Positions 39,446-41,253 of a stretch of DNA of 41,253 nt are shown in pieces (position 1 is the first letter of the stretch; each line of letters begins with the position of its first letter). The translations under genes and the position numbers were made by a program. The stretch lies in contig CALZZE010000023.1 of assembly GCA_945830575.1 (NCBI GenBank), positions 1-41,253 on the forward strand. The letters run 5' to 3'. Below the pieces are notes generated by a model. The model was not told the origin of the DNA. It saw nothing but the letters and a program-made list of their open reading frames with translations, and made no database searches. The stretch is from an uncultured Subdoligranulum sp. (GTDB taxonomy: Bacteria > Bacillota > Clostridia > Oscillospirales > Ruminococcaceae).

Positions 39446-39751
39446 TTACTCTATATGGCTCATGCACAGCCGGGCGAGATTTTCATCGGTGACGCCGAAC
39501 ACGGCGGCGGGCTTGGGAGTAAGCCCTGCCAGTTCGGCAGCCGTCAGCGGCATGGTGCGGCATGGCACCAGCCCCTCACAGGCGTCCCGCAGGTGGCGGG
39601 CGGTGCGCTCGCTGGCGTCCTGCGCCAGCAGCACCAGCGCCACCTTGCCGGAAAGCACCGCCTCCAGCACCCGGTCATGACCGTGCAGCAGTCTGCCCGC
39701 CTTGCGGCAAAGGCCAAGGCTGCCCAGCAGCGGCTGCGTATTATTGCTCAC
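39446..39751 (-). CDS. ylxQ: L7Ae/L30e-family RNA-binding protein YlxQ
   Basis: A 101-residue protein of the L7Ae/L30e/S12e/Gadd45 fold: LGLCRKAGRLLHGHDRVLEA and LVLLAQDASERTARHLRDAC are the typical first helix-strand segments. It likely binds kink-turn-like RNA; the precise target is unknown. It starts with GTG at 39751, with GGAGG upstream, and overlaps the preceding rnpM gene by 11 nt. Confidence 0.88.
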   Translation of the reverse strand: MSNNTQPLLGSLGLCRKAGRLLHGHDRVLEAVLSGKVALVLLAQDASERTARHLRDACEGLVPCRTMPLTAAELAGLTPKPAAVFGVTDENLARLCMSHIE

Positions 39752-40052
39752 CCTGCGCCGCCTCCCTTGCCATTTGCTCCGCGCAGGCGATCTCCTCGGT
39801 CAGGCGGTCATAAACGCCGTCCGGGATGGGCACCCCGAATGCGCGTTCCAGCCGTTTGGCCTTGCGGGCCTTGGCCAGACAGGCCGCCGATGGACAGAGA
39901 TACGCCCCGCGCCCCGCTTTTTTGCCGGTGAGGTCCATGCTGACCTCCCCTTCGGGGCTGCGCACCACCCGCACCAGTTCCCGCTTGGGACGCTGTTCGT
40001 TACAGCCGGTGCATCGGCGCATGGGGATTTTTTTGACTTTCTGCTGCTGCAA
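39741..40052 (-). CDS. rnpM: YlxR/RnpM (DUF448) RNA-binding protein
   Basis: A 103-residue protein. KIPMRRCTGCNEQRPKRELV is the DUF448 signature and GRGAYLCPSAACLAKARKAK its second half, including paired cysteines. RnpM was described as a modulator of RNase P in B. subtilis (family knowledge). A TTG start at 40052 is supported by AGAGGG 8 nt upstream and by the lysine-rich MQQQKVKKIPM start usual for the family; the ATG at 40022 has no ribosome site. Confidence 0.88.
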   Translation of the reverse strand: MQQQKVKKIPMRRCTGCNEQRPKRELVRVVRSPEGEVSMDLTGKKAGRGAYLCPSAACLAKARKAKRLERAFGVPIPDGVYDRLTEEIACAEQMAREAAQGEQ

Positions 40053-40094
40053 TGAGTCAACCCTCTTTTCAGTCCGGGGCGTTGCCCGGAGAAT

Positions 40095-41168
40095 TTATTC
40101 CTCGTCCTCGCCGTAGTAGCCGGACTCAGGGCGGATGTCAATATTGTAGCCGGTCAGATGGGCGCACAGACGCACATTCTGGCCCTTGTTGCCGATGGCA
40201 AGGCTCAGCTGATGGTCCGGCACGGTGACGCGGCAGCTCTTGTTTTCACCGGGCAGCAGCTCCACCTTGACCACCTTGGCCGGGGACAGCGCCGCCGAGA
40301 TGAACTCGCTGACGTCCTCGCTCCAGCGGATGATATCGATTTTTTCGCCGCCCAGCTCCTGCACGATCTTCTCCACGCGGGTGCCGTGCGCACCGATGCA
40401 GGCGCCCACCGGATCCACATCGGGGTTCTTGCTCCACACCGCCATCTTGGTGCGGGCGCCGGCCTCGCGGGCGATGGCCTTCACCTCCACGGTGCCGTCG
40501 TAAATCTCGGGAACCTCGATCTCAAACATCCGCTTGACAAGCCCCGGATGGGTGCGGCTGATGGTGACGCGGGGGCCGCGGTCGGTGGCGAGAACGTCCA
40601 CCACGTAGACCTGCACGGTATCGCCTTCCCGCAGTGTCTCGCCGGGGACCTGCTCGTTGCGGGGCAGCACGGCGGAGCCGCCCTTGCCCAGATCCAGCAC
40701 CACGTTGCCCTTCTCGGGGTCCACAGACACCACCGTGGCGGTGATAAGCTCATGGGCGCGGGACTGCATCTCGCTGCACTGCAGGTTGCGTTCGCCTTCC
40801 CGCAGGCCCTGCCGGATGACGTGCTTGGCGGTCTGGGCAGCGATGCGGCCGAACTCCTTGGTTTTCAGCTGGGTGACCATCTTCTGGCCCAGCTTGTAGG
40901 ATTTGCGCACCTTCTGGGCGTCCTCCAGACTGACCTGGGTGAAGGGGTTCTCCACCTCCTCCACGATGTCGCGGAGCAGGCTGGCGCGGAAAGCACCGAT
41001 CTGGGGATCGATGTCCACCACCACGTTTTCATCCTCCACGTTGTAGTCCTTCTTCACGGCGATGACGATGGCCGCCTTGATCTTTTCGATCAGGTAGTCC
41101 GCAGGCAGGCCGCGCTCCTTTTCCAGAGCGGCAAGGGCCTCAAAAAATTCGTTGTTTGCAGTTGCCAT
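40095..41168 (-). CDS. nusA: Transcription termination/antitermination factor NusA
   Basis: A 357-residue protein with the NusA N-terminal RNA-polymerase-binding domain (1-125), an S1 domain (about 135-200, ITATVVSVDPEKGNVVLDLG) and two KH domains (GACIGAHGTRVEKIVQELGG and LAIGNKGQNVRLCAHLTGYN). The acidic repeats of proteobacterial NusA are absent, as usual in Firmicutes. It controls pausing and termination. GGGAGG precedes the ATG by about 10 nt. The MITE-like repeat begins 32 bp upstream, where rimP would normally be close; rimP is not in the window. Confidence 0.96.
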   Translation of the reverse strand: MATANNEFFEALAALEKERGLPADYLIEKIKAAIVIAVKKDYNVEDENVVVDIDPQIGAFRASLLRDIVEEVENPFTQVSLEDAQKVRKSYKLGQKMVTQLKTKEFGRIAAQTAKHVIRQGLREGERNLQCSEMQSRAHELITATVVSVDPEKGNVVLDLGKGGSAVLPRNEQVPGETLREGDTVQVYVVDVLATDRGPRVTISRTHPGLVKRMFEIEVPEIYDGTVEVKAIAREAGARTKMAVWSKNPDVDPVGACIGAHGTRVEKIVQELGGEKIDIIRWSEDVSEFISAALSPAKVVKVELLPGENKSCRVTVPDHQLSLAIGNKGQNVRLCAHLTGYNIDIRPESGYYGEDEE

Positions 41169-41200
41169 TTTGATGGTTTCCTCCCGGTTGGTTAATCAAT

Positions 41201-41253
41201 GGCAACACCGCATAATTCTACGTGCCGATACGGCGAGCGAGGTGTGCCAGCTG
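41201..41253. mobile_element. Second copy of the MITE-like element, cut by the window edge
   Basis: The bases from 41201 on are identical to 29221 onwards for 48 positions (GGCAACACCGCATAATTCTA and following, to GGTGTG); the last few before the edge differ (CCAGCTG versus CGAGATG). The preceding bases are TCAAT rather than TTAA, so the terminal TTAA is not conserved here. It lies directly upstream of the nusA ribosome site in the same orientation relative to the gene as the copy before patB. Confidence 0.75.

Noticed and set aside
37502-39931. Plus-strand open frame of 809 codons opposite infB
   Set aside because: Antisense shadow of IF-2 with repetitive Leu/Gly/Val composition and no domain.

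Overview
The window looks like chromosomal DNA from a high-GC, low-complexity-intergenic Firmicute of the gut Oscillospiraceae/Ruminococcaceae type (Faecalibacterium, Gemmiger or Subdoligranulum-like). The reasons are the nusA-rnpM-ylxQ-infB-rbfA-nrnA-truB-ribF-rpsO-pnp order typical of Firmicutes, a short NusA, a family II pyrophosphatase with CBS/DRTGG inserts, strong AGGAGG-type ribosome sites, and many TTGaca-17-TAtaaT promoters in GC-rich coding sequence. The taxon is an inference from gene content, not a match I could run. No rRNA, tRNA, CRISPR array, phage or transposase gene was seen.

Layout. 0-3 kb (minus): the 5' part of a GGGtGRT-family gene behind a NifU-like Fe-S scaffold gene, then an O-antigen-ligase-like membrane protein. 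3.0-8.5 kb: a patch of broken genes (GH1 glucosidase tail, D-2-hydroxyacid dehydrogenase piece, internally deleted MATE exporter, N-truncated siderophore-binding protein, copper-chaperone stub, CydD-like ABC exporter half) surrounding two intact genes, a His/Cys-rich small protein and a tandem-PPK2 polyphosphate kinase. 8.5-15.4 kb: a secreted GH25 muramidase, a DUF3810 membrane zincin, a GlgB-like GH13 enzyme, a YhfC-type membrane protein and a Gfo/Idh/MocA oxidoreductase, each mostly with its own promoter. 15.5-19.7 kb (plus): a four-gene operon (cytidylate-kinase-like, MATE exporter, DUF308 membrane protein, COG2509 FAD protein). 19.5-29.2 kb: HtrA protease, a GNAT-MnmM fusion, prfC, DUF523 plus Mn-dependent pyrophosphatase, typA, and a frameshifted patB-type C-S lyase. 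29.2-41.2 kb (minus): the conserved transcription/translation/RNA-decay superoperon nusA to ribF, with an inserted GT-C-type membrane glycosyltransferase gene, then rpsO and pnp.

The core genes work together: NusA and RnpM in transcription and RNA processing, IF-2 and RbfA in initiation and 30S maturation, TruB in tRNA modification, NrnA and PNPase in RNA turnover, and RF3 and BipA in translation elsewhere in the window. The accessory half is about the cell envelope (ligase, muramidase, HtrA, DUF3810, MATE), polyphosphate and glycogen.

Most interesting points: (i) a 180-bp MITE-like element with TTAAGGC terminal inverted repeats (29217-29396) and the start of a second copy (41201 to the window edge), both with the same end facing a gene and lying just upstream of its ribosome site (patB and nusA); (ii) an N-terminal acetyltransferase-like domain fused to MnmM; (iii) the fragment graveyard, in which several stubs keep good promoters; (iv) an HtrA reading frame that runs through the opposing gene's 12-T terminator tract; (v) overlapping divergent promoters between the DUF3810 and glgB-like genes.
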